Positions 30,574 through 40,134 of a stretch of 64,000 nt of DNA are shown piece by piece (position 1 is the stretch's first letter; each line of letters begins with the position of its first letter). Both the position numbers and the translations under genes were made by a program. Source of the DNA: Massilia sp. KIM. GTDB taxonomy: Bacteria > Pseudomonadota > Gammaproteobacteria > Burkholderiales > Burkholderiaceae_D. The stretch covers positions 558,001-622,000 of the forward strand of contig NZ_MVAD01000001.1 in assembly GCF_002007115.1 (NCBI RefSeq). The letters are read 5' to 3'. The notes under the pieces were generated by a model that had not been told where the DNA came from, searched no databases, and worked only from the letters and a program-made list of their open reading frames with translations.

Positions 30574-30587
30574 TTGATTCACATCAA
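30574..30587. promoter_or_regulatory. Perfect FNR/Anr box upstream of ccoN
   Basis: TTGATTCACATCAA is a full match to TTGAT-N4-ATCAA, with its edge 66 bp before the ccoN TTG start. This is the expected activator position for a cbb3 oxidase operon induced at low oxygen. The regulator at 43,989-44,753 is the natural candidate. Confidence 0.88.
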
Positions 30588-30652
30588 GGATTTTTAAGGT
30601 TCCGAAAAGCACACTCCTGATTGTCATCCATAGCATTTTTCAGGAGAGCATC

Positions 30653-32110
30653 TTGGACACCAGTCTAGCCTATAACTACAAGATCGTGCGCCAGTTTGCG
30701 ATCGCGACCGTGGTCTGGGGCGTGATCGGCATGGCGGCCGGCGTCTTCATCGCCGCGCAGCTGGCCTGGCCCGCGCTGAACTTCGACATTCCATGGTTGA
30801 GCTACGGGCGCCTGCGCCCGCTGCACACCAACGCGGTGATCTTCGCCTTCGGCATCTGCGGCCTGTTCGCCACCTCTTACTACGTGGTCCAGCGCACCTG
30901 CCAGGTGCGGCTGTTCGCCGACCGGCTGGCCAGCTTCACCTTCTGGGGCTGGCAGGCGGTGCTGGTCTCGGCCGCGATCTCACTGCCGCTGGGCTATACC
31001 CGCGGCAAGGAATACGCCGAACTCGAATGGCCGATCGCCATCCTGATCACCGTGGTCTGGGTCGCTTATGCCATCGTGTTCTTCGGCACCCTGGTCAAGC
31101 GGAAGGTCAAGCACATCTACGTCGCCAACTGGTTCTTCGGCGCCTACATCCTCGCCGTCGCCGTGCTGCACGTGGTGAACGGCATGGCGATTCCCGTCTC
31201 CGCCATGAAGTCCTACTCGGTCTACGCCGGCGTGCAGGACGCGATGATCCAGTGGTGGTACGGCCACAACGCGGTCGGCTTCATCCTCACCGCCGGCTAC
31301 CTGGGCATGGTGTATTACTTCATCCCCAAGCAGGCCGAGCGCCCGGTGTATTCCTATCGCCTGTCGATCGTGCATTTCTGGGCCCTGATCTTCACCTACA
31401 TGTGGGCCGGCCCCCACCACCTGCACTACACCGCGCTGCCCGACTGGACCCAGTCGCTGGGCATGGTGTTCTCGCTGATCCTGCTGGCGCCGTCCTGGGG
31501 CGGGATGATCAACGGCATCATGACCCTGTCGGGCGCCTGGCACAAGCTGCGCTCCGACCCGCTGCTCAAGTTCATGATCGTCTCGCTGTCCTTCTACGGC
31601 ATGGCGACCTTCGAGGGACCGATGATGTCGATCAAGACCATCAATTCGCTGTCCCACTACACCGACTGGACCGTGGCCCACGTCCACGCCGGCGCCCTGG
31701 GCTGGGTCGGCTTCATCACCATGGGCTCGATCTACTACCTGATCCCGCGCCTGGCTGGCAAGAAGCGTATGCACAGCGTGGCCGCCATCGACCTCCACTT
31801 CTGGGTCGCCACCATCGGCATCGTCCTCTACATCGCCTCGATGTGGATCGCCGGCGTGATGCAGGGCCTGATGTGGCGCGCCGTCAATCCGGACGGCACC
31901 CTGACCTACACCTTCGCCGAGAGCGTCAAGGCCACCTATCCCTACTACGTGATCCGCTTCGGCGGCGGCCTGCTCTACCTGTCCGGCATGGCCGTGATGG
32001 CCTGGAACACCTGGATGACGCTGCGCGGCGCCCGGAGCGTGGATGCGCCCATCCCGACCCTGAGCGCCAGGCCCCATTTGGCCGCCGGCGCCGAAGCGGC
32101 TCACGCTTGA
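30653..32110 (+). CDS. ccoN: Cytochrome c oxidase cbb3-type subunit I
   Basis: A 485-residue, 12-helix heme-copper oxidase core subunit with heme b and the b3-CuB site. Seen: [20 protein letters not shown] (low-spin heme His), [20 protein letters not shown] (CuB/cross-linked Tyr helix), [14 protein letters not shown] (two CuB His), and [14 protein letters not shown] (heme His pair). The start is TTG at 30653 with AGGAGA seven bases upstream; no ATG exists at the matching place. First gene of ccoNOQP-GH, activated probably through the FNR box at 30574. Confidence 0.97.
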   Translation: MDTSLAYNYKIVRQFAIATVVWGVIGMAAGVFIAAQLAWPALNFDIPWLSYGRLRPLHTNAVIFAFGICGLFATSYYVVQRTCQVRLFADRLASFTFWGWQAVLVSAAISLPLGYTRGKEYAELEWPIAILITVVWVAYAIVFFGTLVKRKVKHIYVANWFFGAYILAVAVLHVVNGMAIPVSAMKSYSVYAGVQDAMIQWWYGHNAVGFILTAGYLGMVYYFIPKQAERPVYSYRLSIVHFWALIFTYMWAGPHHLHYTALPDWTQSLGMVFSLILLAPSWGGMINGIMTLSGAWHKLRSDPLLKFMIVSLSFYGMATFEGPMMSIKTINSLSHYTDWTVAHVHAGALGWVGFITMGSIYYLIPRLAGKKRMHSVAAIDLHFWVATIGIVLYIASMWIAGVMQGLMWRAVNPDGTLTYTFAESVKATYPYYVIRFGGGLLYLSGMAVMAWNTWMTLRGARSVDAPIPTLSARPHLAAGAEAAHA

Positions 32111-32129
32111 GCAATATAAGGAGTTTGCA

Positions 32130-32744
32130 ATGAAGTTGTCCCATGAGTGGATCGAGAAAAATCCCTGGCTGCTGATCGGCCTGGTGCTGCTGGTGATTTC
32201 CTTCGGCGGCCTGGTCGAGATCGTGCCGCTGTTCTTCCAGAAGTCGACCACGGCGCCGGTGGCGGGCCTCAAGCCCTACAGCCCGCTGCGCCTGGCCGGA
32301 CGCGACATCTACATCCGCGAAGGCTGCTACAACTGCCACTCGCAGATGATCCGTCCTTTCCGCGCCGAGACCGAGCGCTACGGCCACTACTCGGTGGCGG
32401 GCGAGTTCGTCTACGATCACCCCTTCCAGTGGGGCTCGAAGCGCACCGGGCCGGACCTGGCCCGCGTCGGCGGCCGCTACAGCGACGAGTGGCACCGCAG
32501 CCACCTCGACAACCCGCGCGACGTGGTGCCGGAGTCGAACATGCCCGGCTATCCCTGGCTGGCCAAAACCAGGCTGGTCGCCGCCGAGATCGTGCCCAAG
32601 ATGCGCGCCATGCAGCGCCTCGGTGTGCCTTACTCCGAGGCCGAGCTGAACGCCGCGCCGCGCGAACTGGCCGACAAGACCGAACAGGACGCCCTGGTCG
32701 CCTACCTGCAAGGCCTGGGCACACAGATCAAGACGAGGAACTGA
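32130..32744 (+). CDS. ccoO: Cytochrome c oxidase cbb3-type subunit II
   Basis: A 204-residue membrane-anchored mono-heme cytochrome c. One N-terminal membrane helix (about 11-31), then [18 protein letters not shown] with the CxxCH heme site, [35 protein letters not shown] and a Met ligand region in [13 protein letters not shown]. It passes electrons from CcoP to CcoN. AAGGAG precedes the ATG. Full length. Confidence 0.97.
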   Translation: MKLSHEWIEKNPWLLIGLVLLVISFGGLVEIVPLFFQKSTTAPVAGLKPYSPLRLAGRDIYIREGCYNCHSQMIRPFRAETERYGHYSVAGEFVYDHPFQWGSKRTGPDLARVGGRYSDEWHRSHLDNPRDVVPESNMPGYPWLAKTRLVAAEIVPKMRAMQRLGVPYSEAELNAAPRELADKTEQDALVAYLQGLGTQIKTRN

Positions 32745-32745
32745 G

Positions 32746-32928
32746 ATGGCCATCCAAACCATTTTCGACGACGCGAGCAGCCTAATGACCGTCATCAGCT
32801 TCGCCACCTTCATCAGCATCGTGGCCTGGACCTACCTCCTGCACAAGCGGAGCGACTTCGACGCGGCGGCCAGCCTGCCCTTCGCCGACGCCCACCTGGA
32901 CGAACATGGGGAGAGCGGCGATGTCTGA
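32746..32928 (+). CDS. ccoQ: cbb3 oxidase small subunit
   Basis: A 60-residue protein with one membrane helix (about 13-32, LMTVISFATFISIVAWTYLL) followed by a charged tail (HKRSDFDAAASLPFAD). This matches CcoQ/FixQ, which stabilises the assembled oxidase. Starts one base after the ccoO stop; its end overlaps ccoP by eight bases. Confidence 0.92.
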   Translation: MAIQTIFDDASSLMTVISFATFISIVAWTYLLHKRSDFDAAASLPFADAHLDEHGESGDV

Positions 32929-33859
32929 TTTCTTCAACGTCTTCTGGCACTACTACATCGCCGTCATCACGGTCCTGTCCATCCTGGGTTGCGGCATCCT
33001 GCTGTGGTCGCAGTCGGCGCACAAAGTCAGGCTGGACCAGGACGGCCAGCCCGAGAAGACCACCGGCCACGTCTGGGACGAGGACCTGACCGAGTTGAAC
33101 ACCCCGATGCCGCGCTGGTGGATGGGCCTGTTCTGGCTGACCATCGTGTTCGGCTTCGCCTACCTGGCGCTCTACCCGGGACTGGGCGGCTATGCAGGCA
33201 AACTCGGCTGGCAGTCGGGCGGCGAGTACCAGGCCGAGCTGAAGCAGGCGAAGGCCGACTATGGTCCGCTGTTCGCCCAGTACGCGAAGCAGGACCTGAA
33301 GGCGGTCGCGGCCGACCCCCAGGCCCACGCCATCGGCGAGCGCCTGTTCTTGAACTACTGCGCCCAGTGCCACGGCTCCGATGCGCGCGGCAACAAGGGC
33401 TTTCCCAACCTGGCCGACAAGGACTGGCTGCACGGCGGCGAACCCGCGACCATCAAGGCCAGCATCATGCACGGCCGGGCGGGCATGATGCCCGCCATGG
33501 GCGCCGCTCTCGGTTCGGACAAGGACGTGGAGGCGGTCGCCCACTACGTGCGCAACCTCTCCGGTCTGACCGCCGACCCGGTGAAGGTCGCCTTCGGCAA
33601 GCCGAAGTTCGCCGCCTGCGTGGCCTGCCATGGGGCCGAAGGGAAGGGCAATCCGATGATGGGCGCGCCCAACCTGGCCGACAAGACTTGGCTGTACGGC
33701 GGCAGCGCCGAGACCGTGATGGAAACCATCCGCAAGGGGCGCAGCAACACCATGCCCGCCTTCGGCGAGTTCCTGGGCGAAGAAAAGGTGCACGTGCTGG
33801 CCGCCTACGTGTGGAGCCTGTCGAACGACCCGAGTGTCGAGACGGCCGACGTACGATGA
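32921..33859 (+). CDS. ccoP: Cytochrome c oxidase cbb3-type subunit III (di-heme)
   Basis: A 312-residue subunit: N-terminal membrane helix (about 8-28), the linker GHVWDEDLTELNTPMPRWW typical of CcoP, a second helix, and two cytochrome c domains with CAQCHGSDARG and CVACHGAEGKG heme sites and Met ligands in MMPAMGAAL and NTMPAFGEFL. It accepts electrons from soluble or membrane c-type cytochromes. ATG at 32921 follows GGGGAGAG and overlaps the ccoQ end. Confidence 0.97.
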   Translation: MSDFFNVFWHYYIAVITVLSILGCGILLWSQSAHKVRLDQDGQPEKTTGHVWDEDLTELNTPMPRWWMGLFWLTIVFGFAYLALYPGLGGYAGKLGWQSGGEYQAELKQAKADYGPLFAQYAKQDLKAVAADPQAHAIGERLFLNYCAQCHGSDARGNKGFPNLADKDWLHGGEPATIKASIMHGRAGMMPAMGAALGSDKDVEAVAHYVRNLSGLTADPVKVAFGKPKFAACVACHGAEGKGNPMMGAPNLADKTWLYGGSAETVMETIRKGRSNTMPAFGEFLGEEKVHVLAAYVWSLSNDPSVETADVR

Positions 33860-35256
33860 ACGCGCCCACGCCCTTGCCGCGCGAGGCGGTGGTCAAGATG
33901 TACGCCGCGCGCGAGGAGATCTACCCGCGCGAGACCAAGGGCCGCTACGCCTCGCTGCGCTGGGCCTGCGTCTGGCTCACCCAGCTGCTGTTCTACGGCC
34001 TGCCCTGGCTGGAGATGCACGGCCGCCAGGCCGTGCTGTTCGACCTCGCCAGCCGCAAGTTCTACCTGTTCGGCCTGGTGTTCTGGCCCCAGGATTTCAT
34101 CTACCTCGCCGCGCTGCTCATCGTCTGCGCCTACGGCCTGTTCCTGGTGACGGCGGTGGCCGGACGGGTATGGTGCGGCTTCGCCTGCCCGCAGACCGTC
34201 TATACCGAGATCTTCCTCTGGATCGAGCGCAGGATCGAGGGCGCGCGCAGCGCCCGCATCCGCCTCGACCGCCAGCCCTGGGGCCTGGAGAAGCTCGGGA
34301 AGAAGGGCGCCAAGCACCTGGCCTGGGGCGCGGTGGCGCTGTGGACCGGCTTTACTTTCGTGGGCTATTTCACCCCGGTGCGCGCGCTGAGCTTCGACCT
34401 GCTGGCCCAGGACCTCGGCCCCTGGCAGGGCTTCTGGATCCTGTTCTACGGCTTCGCCACCTACGGCAACGCCGGCTGGATGCGCGAGCAGGTGTGCAAG
34501 TACATGTGCCCCTACGCCCGCTTCCAGAGCGCGATGTTCGACAAGGACACCCTGATCGTCACCTACGATGGCGACCGCGGCGAGCCGCGCAAGGCGCGCG
34601 CGGTGCGCGAGGGCGCCCCTGGTGCGGGCGATTGCATCGACTGTGGCATGTGCGTCCAGGTTTGCCCCACCGGCATCGACATCCGCAAGGGCCTGCAGTA
34701 CGAATGCATCGGCTGCGCCGCCTGCGTCGACGCCTGCAATGGGGTCATGGACAAGGTCGGCAGGCCGCGCGGCCTGATCCGCTACGCCACCGAGCATGGG
34801 CTGGCGGGCAGGCTGGACGCCGCCGCGATCCGCAGGCGCATGCTGCGCCCGCGCGTGCTGGTCTACGCCGCCGTGCTGGGCGCCCTGGTGGCCGGCATGA
34901 GCGCCTCGATCGCGCTGCGCAACCCCCTCAAGCTGGACGTGATCCGCGACCGCGGTTCGATGGGGCGCGAGGTGGAGGACGGCATGATCGAGAACGTCTA
35001 CCGCCTGCAGGTCATGAACACCAGCGAAACGCCGCAACGCCTGCAGGTGAGCGTGAGCGGCATTCCCACGGTGAGCGTGGCCGGCGCAGACCTGATCGAG
35101 ATCGACGGCGCCACCACGCGGGCGGTGCCGGTGCGGGTGCGCATCGAGGGCGGCGCCGCCAGGCCCGGCTCCAGCAAGATCGATTTCACCCTGAGCGCGG
35201 TGCACGACCCGGCATTGTCGGTATCGGAAGACGCCGTGTTCATCGTGCCGAAGTAA
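33856..35256 (+). CDS. ccoG: cbb3 oxidase accessory iron-sulfur protein (copper reductase)
   Basis: A 466-residue membrane protein of the CcoG/RdxA/FixG family, which reduces Cu(II) for oxidase assembly. It has about five membrane helices, conserved cysteines in WCGFACPQTVYTE and CKYMCPYARFQS, and two [4Fe-4S] motifs (DCIDCGMCVQVCPTGIDI, ECIGCAACVDACN). The C-terminal region from about 340 is a periplasmic Ig-like domain. ATG at 33856 overlaps the ccoP stop. Confidence 0.96.
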   Translation: MNAPTPLPREAVVKMYAAREEIYPRETKGRYASLRWACVWLTQLLFYGLPWLEMHGRQAVLFDLASRKFYLFGLVFWPQDFIYLAALLIVCAYGLFLVTAVAGRVWCGFACPQTVYTEIFLWIERRIEGARSARIRLDRQPWGLEKLGKKGAKHLAWGAVALWTGFTFVGYFTPVRALSFDLLAQDLGPWQGFWILFYGFATYGNAGWMREQVCKYMCPYARFQSAMFDKDTLIVTYDGDRGEPRKARAVREGAPGAGDCIDCGMCVQVCPTGIDIRKGLQYECIGCAACVDACNGVMDKVGRPRGLIRYATEHGLAGRLDAAAIRRRMLRPRVLVYAAVLGALVAGMSASIALRNPLKLDVIRDRGSMGREVEDGMIENVYRLQVMNTSETPQRLQVSVSGIPTVSVAGADLIEIDGATTRAVPVRVRIEGGAARPGSSKIDFTLSAVHDPALSVSEDAVFIVPK

Positions 35257-35267
35257 GGAGAATGAGC

Positions 35268-35798
35268 ATGCACACCACTTCCCATCCACTGCCGCGCGCA
35301 AGCGACGAAGCGCCCTGGTACAGGCAGCGCTGGCCCTGGCTCCTGATGATCGGCCCCGTGTGGGTGCTGGTCGGCGGCTGCATCATGATGTGGCTGGCGC
35401 TCAGCCGGCCCGACGCGCTGGTGGTCGGCGACTACTACAAGCAGGGCAAGGCCATCAACCAGGAGCTCGGCCGCGACCGCGTCGCGACCCGCCTCGGCCT
35501 GCGCTTCGAGGCCGGCTATGACGAGGAGGCGGGGCGCATCACCGGCCGCCTGGACAGTTTCGGCAAGCCGCTCGCCGCGCCATTTCGCATCCGCCTCGCG
35601 CATCCGACCCAGCCCGGCAAGGACCGGGTGCTCGAGGCCCTGCCGGACGCCCAGGGGCGCTTCGCCGCCGCCGCGCCGGCGCTGGAGGCGACCCACTGGC
35701 AGGTGGTGGTGGAGGGCGGAGCGCGCGACTGGCGCCTGGAGGGCAGCTGGAACCCGGCCAGGACGCAGGAGCTGAGCATCGTCGCCGACGCCCCCTGA
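35268..35798 (+). CDS. ccoH: FixH/CcoH family cbb3 assembly protein
   Basis: A 176-residue protein: one N-terminal membrane helix (about 22-46, WPWLLMIGPVWVLVGGCIMM) followed by DALVVGDYYKQGKAINQEL, the FixH signature, and a beta-rich exported domain. CcoH stays associated with the mature oxidase and with CcoN. AAGGAG is seven bases before the ATG at 35268; an ATG at 35262 is too close to that RBS. Last gene of the cco operon. Confidence 0.93.
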   Translation: MHTTSHPLPRASDEAPWYRQRWPWLLMIGPVWVLVGGCIMMWLALSRPDALVVGDYYKQGKAINQELGRDRVATRLGLRFEAGYDEEAGRITGRLDSFGKPLAAPFRIRLAHPTQPGKDRVLEALPDAQGRFAAAAPALEATHWQVVVEGGARDWRLEGSWNPARTQELSIVADAP

Positions 35799-35884
35799 AT
35801 CACGCCCACCGCCTGCGGGGGAGGGTGAATTTTCGCGACAATCCGGCGCGCCCGGATCTGCTAAGGTGAAGCCTCCCTTCACTC

Positions 35885-37435
35885 ATGCATGTCTGCGCCC
35901 GTATGTACACTGCCACCCTTGTTTCCCGCGACCTGTCCGGCCACGGACTGACGTTCGAAGGACGGCCGATCCGGGCCGAATTCAGCTTCGCCGGCACGCC
36001 GCTGCCGAACGCGGTGCAGGCCCGCACCCTCGATTTCTGGCTGGTCGGCGGCGCCAGCGGCGTCGGCAACTGGTCCAACGGGGGACATGCCGGCTCCTTC
36101 GTGGCCACCTACACCCCCACCCAGGCCGACGTCGGCAAATCGGTCTCGGCGGTGCTGCACCTGTACTACGGCGACGCGACCTACGTGGCGATGAGCGATC
36201 GCACGCTGTCGGTCATCAACGTCAACGACCTGCCGACGGGTAGCGTGCGCATCGTCGGCGACACCCGCAGCGCGGGCAGCGTCCTGACCGCCGTCAGCAG
36301 CATCGCCGACGAGGACGGCATGGGCACGCTCAGCTACGAGTGGCGCGCGGACGGCCAGCTCATCGCGGGCGCGAGCGCCGCGACGCTGACCCTGGGCCAG
36401 GGGGAGGCCGGAAAGAACATCACGGTCGTGGCGAAGTACGTGGACGGCGGCGGCCAGGCCGAGTCGGTGGCCAGCGACGCCGATCCCAGCCTCAAGCACA
36501 TCAATACGCCCGGCGTCACGACCCTGAGCGGCGCCATCGCTCCCGGACAGAAGCTGCACATCGAGGTGGTCGATCCCGATCACCAGGGCAATGTCTACCA
36601 CCGCTGGCAGGTCGCCGACGCCAGTGGCGCATGGCGCGACGTCGAAGGAGCGGGACTGAGCGACTTCACGCTCGGCGCGGAGCTGCCGTCGGCGGTGCGG
36701 GTGCTGACGGCCTACGCCGACCGCTATGGCGTGGTGGAGTCCTGGTCCAACACCATCGGCAGCGAGCGCGCCGACCGCATGACCGTGGGCGACTATTACA
36801 GCGACACCGACGTGGTCGAGACCAGGGGCGGCGACGACTTCATCACCCGCGGCATCGGCCTGGGCAACCGGATCGACGGCGGCGAGGGCCTGGACACCTT
36901 CGTCACTGCGGAAACGCGCTTCATGTTCGGCAAGAGCGCGCTGGCGGGCTATTGGGAGATGCAGAGCATCACCACCGGCCTGACCTCCTTCTACGTCAAG
37001 AATGTGGAGCGCGTGCACTTCCAGAACGGCGCCGACGGCGTGGCCCTCGACTACCAGGGCAATGCCGGCCAGGCCTACCGGCTCTACCAGGCCGCCTTCG
37101 ACCGCACGCCGGACAAGGTCGGCCAGGGCTTCTGGATGGCGCGCCTGGACCAGGGCATGAGCCTGCTCGAGATCGCCAACGCCTTCGTCGGCTCGAATGA
37201 GTTCAAGACCCTGTACGGCGCCAATCCCACCAACGCCGGGATCGTCGCGCAGTTCTACCGCAACGTGCTCGACCGCGAGCCGGATGCGCAGAGCCAGTTC
37301 TGGGTCGATGCCCTCGACAGCAAGCGGGCCACCGTGGCCGAGGTGCTGGTCGGCTTCAGCGAGAGCGCCGAGAACGTCGCGGCCCTGGTCGGGGTGGCGG
37401 ACAGGGGCATCGACTTCACGCCCTACACCGGCTAG
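35885..37435 (+). CDS. Large exported-type protein with DUF4214 C-terminus
   Basis: A 516-residue protein rich in Gly, Asp and Thr, without a Sec signal peptide. The first half has two or three Ig/cadherin-like beta repeats (for example GSVLTAVSSIADEDGMGTL and YEWRADGQLIAGASAATLTL). Residues about 305-345 (VETRGGDDFITRG, RIDGGEGLDTF) resemble RTX-type GGxGxD calcium repeats. The C-terminal 120 residues contain DUF4214 units (AYRLYQAAFDRTPDKVGQGF, FYRNVLDREPDAQSQFWVDA), common in type I-secreted and S-layer-associated proteins. No type I transporter is adjacent. A second ATG at 35903 is possible. Confidence 0.75.
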   Translation: MHVCARMYTATLVSRDLSGHGLTFEGRPIRAEFSFAGTPLPNAVQARTLDFWLVGGASGVGNWSNGGHAGSFVATYTPTQADVGKSVSAVLHLYYGDATYVAMSDRTLSVINVNDLPTGSVRIVGDTRSAGSVLTAVSSIADEDGMGTLSYEWRADGQLIAGASAATLTLGQGEAGKNITVVAKYVDGGGQAESVASDADPSLKHINTPGVTTLSGAIAPGQKLHIEVVDPDHQGNVYHRWQVADASGAWRDVEGAGLSDFTLGAELPSAVRVLTAYADRYGVVESWSNTIGSERADRMTVGDYYSDTDVVETRGGDDFITRGIGLGNRIDGGEGLDTFVTAETRFMFGKSALAGYWEMQSITTGLTSFYVKNVERVHFQNGADGVALDYQGNAGQAYRLYQAAFDRTPDKVGQGFWMARLDQGMSLLEIANAFVGSNEFKTLYGANPTNAGIVAQFYRNVLDREPDAQSQFWVDALDSKRATVAEVLVGFSESAENVAALVGVADRGIDFTPYTG

Positions 37436-37607
37436 GAGCGGGCGGCGGGCGTGGGCGCCGGGCCTCCGGCCCCGCGCCGGCAGGGCGTATGTACGCAGCA
37501 TGACAACAACCCGCGTTGTTGATCCTCGTGCATCCGTGGTAGATTCCTTTTCGGCAACAGCGGCCCAGGAAGCCGCTCACATCAACGTCAAGGAAAGAAA
37601 CCACCGC

Positions 37608-39440
37608 ATGCCCGCCTTCCGTCAGCGCCACCTGCGCGCCACCCTCGCCGCACTGTTCCTGCCCGCCGTCCTTGCCGGCGCGGCCATGCCGCTGTCCGCC
37701 GTCGCCGCGCCTGCCGCGCAGGCGGCGGCCGTCAAGCCCTACAAGGCCTTCGATGTCTGGGCCGACAAGTTCGCCGAGGACTGGGTTCGCCTGAGTCCGC
37801 AACTGGCCACCAGCACCCAGTATTTCAGCGGCGCCGAGCAGGCCAGGCTGGACCGCGAGCTGACCCCGCTGACCGCGGCCCACCGCCAGAAAGTCGTGAC
37901 CATGGCCAGGGCCGGCCTGAAGCGCCTCGACACCTTCAAGTCGGCGCCGCTGGACGAGACCCAGAAGATCTCGGCGGCCGTGATCCGCTGGTCGCTGCAG
38001 AACGTGGTCGCCAACGAGCCTTTCGAGGACCACAACTTCATCTTCTCGCAGTTCAGCGGCGTGCAGGTGGGCCTGGTGAACTTCCTGACCAACACCCATC
38101 CGCTGCGCAACGCGGCCGACGTCGACAGCTACCTGGCGCGCCTGGAGCAGGTCGCCCAGCGCATGGACGAGGCCCTGGCGCGCGGCCTCGGCGCCGCCGC
38201 CAGGAATTTGATCCCGCCGCGCTTCATCCTCGAGCGCGCCCAGTTCCAGGTCGACCACTTCCTCAAGCCGGAAGCGCGCCAGAACGTGCTGGTCACCACC
38301 TTCGAGCAGCGCAGCGCCAGCCTCAAGGACCTGACGCCGGAGGCGCGCAGCGCCGCCATCGCGCGCGCGACCCGCATCGTGGAAGAAAAGATCCGCCCGG
38401 CCTACGGCCGCGTGAAGGACTTCATGGCCGAGATCCACCCGCGCACCGGCGACGTGGCCGGCATCTCGCGCCTGCCCGAGGGCGCGGCCGCCTATGCGCG
38501 CGCGATCGAGAACTTCACCAGCACCAAGCTGAGCGCCAACGAGATCCACGAGATCGGCCTGCGCGAAGTGGCGCGCCTGGAAGGCGAGATGGACAAGCAC
38601 CTGCGCTCGCTTGGCCTGACCGAAGGCAATATCGAAACCCGCATGAAGCAGCTCGACGCCCGCTTCCAGCCCAAGGGCGAGGGCGACCCGCGTCCGGCCA
38701 TCCTGGCCAGCTATGCCGAGATGGTCAAGGACGCCGAGCGCCGCAGCGCCTCGCTGTTCAACCTGAAACCGCGCGCGCCGGTCGAAGTGTGGCGCGAGCC
38801 GCCGCTGACCGAGCCCTCGGCCGCGGCCCACTATTCGCTGCCGGCGCCGGACGGCAGCCGTCCGGGCATCTTCTGGGTGCCGATGCGCGGCCCCACCTTC
38901 GACATGATCCGCATGCGCAGCCTGGCCTACCACGAGGCGGTTCCGGGCCACCACTTCCAGCTGGCGATCCAGCAGGAGCTGACCGGCATCCCGAAATTCC
39001 GCAGCCAGCGCATCTTCAGCGGCGGCAGCGCGCACTCCGAGGGCTGGGCGCTGTACACCGAACGCCTGGCGGTGGAGCAGAACTGGTATGAGGGCGACGT
39101 GCCGGGCCTGCTCGGCGCGCTCGGCTCGGAGCTGTTCCGCGCCCGCCGCCTGGTGGTTGACACCGGCCTGCACTCGAAGGGCTGGACCCGCCAGCAGGCG
39201 ATCGACTACGGCATCGGCGCCCAGGAGGTCGAGCGCTACGTCGCCTGGCCGGGCCAGGCCAATGCCTACATGATCGGCATGCTGCGCATCATCGAGCTGC
39301 GCGAAAAGGCCAGGAAGGAGCTGGGCGACAAATTCTCGCTGCCGGGCTTCCACGACCTGGTGCTGGGCGCGGGTTCGGTGCCGCTGGACGTGCTGGGCGA
39401 ACTGGTCGACGGCTGGATCGCCAGGCAGAAGAAGGCTTGA
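37608..39440 (+). CDS. DUF885 family secreted metallopeptidase-like protein
   Basis: A 610-residue protein with an N-terminal signal peptide (about 1-41, ending AVAAPAAQAAA) and a DUF885 fold. The zinc-protease-like motif is H442-E443 in YHEAVPGHHFQLAIQQ, followed by SEGWALYTERLA, which carries the third ligand in gluzincin-like DUF885 proteins. The family is predicted to be carboxypeptidase-like; substrates are mostly unknown. AAGGAAAG precedes the ATG. The protein stands alone between a DUF4214 gene and a lipoprotein gene. Confidence 0.88.
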   Translation: MPAFRQRHLRATLAALFLPAVLAGAAMPLSAVAAPAAQAAAVKPYKAFDVWADKFAEDWVRLSPQLATSTQYFSGAEQARLDRELTPLTAAHRQKVVTMARAGLKRLDTFKSAPLDETQKISAAVIRWSLQNVVANEPFEDHNFIFSQFSGVQVGLVNFLTNTHPLRNAADVDSYLARLEQVAQRMDEALARGLGAAARNLIPPRFILERAQFQVDHFLKPEARQNVLVTTFEQRSASLKDLTPEARSAAIARATRIVEEKIRPAYGRVKDFMAEIHPRTGDVAGISRLPEGAAAYARAIENFTSTKLSANEIHEIGLREVARLEGEMDKHLRSLGLTEGNIETRMKQLDARFQPKGEGDPRPAILASYAEMVKDAERRSASLFNLKPRAPVEVWREPPLTEPSAAAHYSLPAPDGSRPGIFWVPMRGPTFDMIRMRSLAYHEAVPGHHFQLAIQQELTGIPKFRSQRIFSGGSAHSEGWALYTERLAVEQNWYEGDVPGLLGALGSELFRARRLVVDTGLHSKGWTRQQAIDYGIGAQEVERYVAWPGQANAYMIGMLRIIELREKARKELGDKFSLPGFHDLVLGAGSVPLDVLGELVDGWIARQKKA

Positions 39441-39464
39441 CGCCGATGCGCAGGTAAACGGGGG

Positions 39465-39490
39465 ACGGCGGACCGCGTGCGGTCCGCCGT
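39465..39490. terminator. Perfect 12-bp stem-loop between converging genes
   Basis: ACGGCGGACCGC (39465-39476) and GCGGTCCGCCGT (39479-39490) pair perfectly with a two-base spacer, 25 bp after the DUF885 stop and 20 bp before the end of the opposite gene. No T-run follows on either strand. Probable bidirectional terminator. Confidence 0.65.
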
Positions 39491-39509
39491 GAGGGTGGGG
39501 CGACAGGGA

Positions 39510-39881
39510 TTACTTGTTGTCTTGCATCTTCTCGCCGGCGCGTTCCACGGCGCGGCCAGCCGCGTCGTTGACGTTGTCGGCGCTTTGCTTGACTTCGGCG
39601 GCGGCTTCCTTGGTTTCCTGCTTCACTTCGGCGCCGGCCGCTTCGATGCGGTCACCGGCGCGCTCGGCGGCGGCTTCCACGCGATCGCCCGCGCGCTCGG
39701 CGGCGGCGTTGGCTTCCGCCGCGGCTTCCTTGGTTTCGTTGGCGACGGTGGCGCCGGCGTTGTCGATCGCCGCGCCGGCTTCCTGGGCCGGGCCCTTGCC
39801 GTCGCCGTCAGTGTCTTTCTTGCAACCGGTTGCAGCGATTGCGGTCATCAGCATGATACCTGCCAAGGTCATCTTGTTCAT
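39510..39881 (-). CDS. Small LEA-like lipoprotein with heptad/11-mer repeats
   Basis: A 123-residue protein with a lipoprotein signal (ATGC, Cys at residue 20, followed by KKD). The mature part consists of Ala/Glu/Lys-rich amphipathic repeats (AAAERAGDRVEAAAERAGDR, EVKQETKEAAAEVKQSAD), like LEA or YjbJ/CsbD-type stress proteins. Such proteins form helices on drying or crowding. No conserved enzyme domain. It is convergent with the DUF885 gene and divergent from the symporter gene with a 253-bp AT-rich gap. Confidence 0.85.
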   Translation of the reverse strand: MNKMTLAGIMLMTAIAATGCKKDTDGDGKGPAQEAGAAIDNAGATVANETKEAAAEANAAAERAGDRVEAAAERAGDRIEAAGAEVKQETKEAAAEVKQSADNVNDAAGRAVERAGEKMQDNK

Positions 39882-40134
39882 GGTGCTCTCCTTAAAAGTC
39901 TTGTTAATTAATGTAGGACATTTGATAACAGTTTAGCGCTGTGTATTGTCGTGTTCGGTGCGCTAGCGCACGCCTGCTGGTAATCCGTGAAGGATGTTGT
40001 TATGCTGAATGGCGTTGTGCAGAAGGAAACAAATATAGTCGCCAATGCACGCAAGCGTTTTGGGCTGGGCCAAAGCCTGGTCCGTGGACACAACACCGGC
40101 GCACACGATGTCGCCATTGCCTGTCAGGGGAAAC

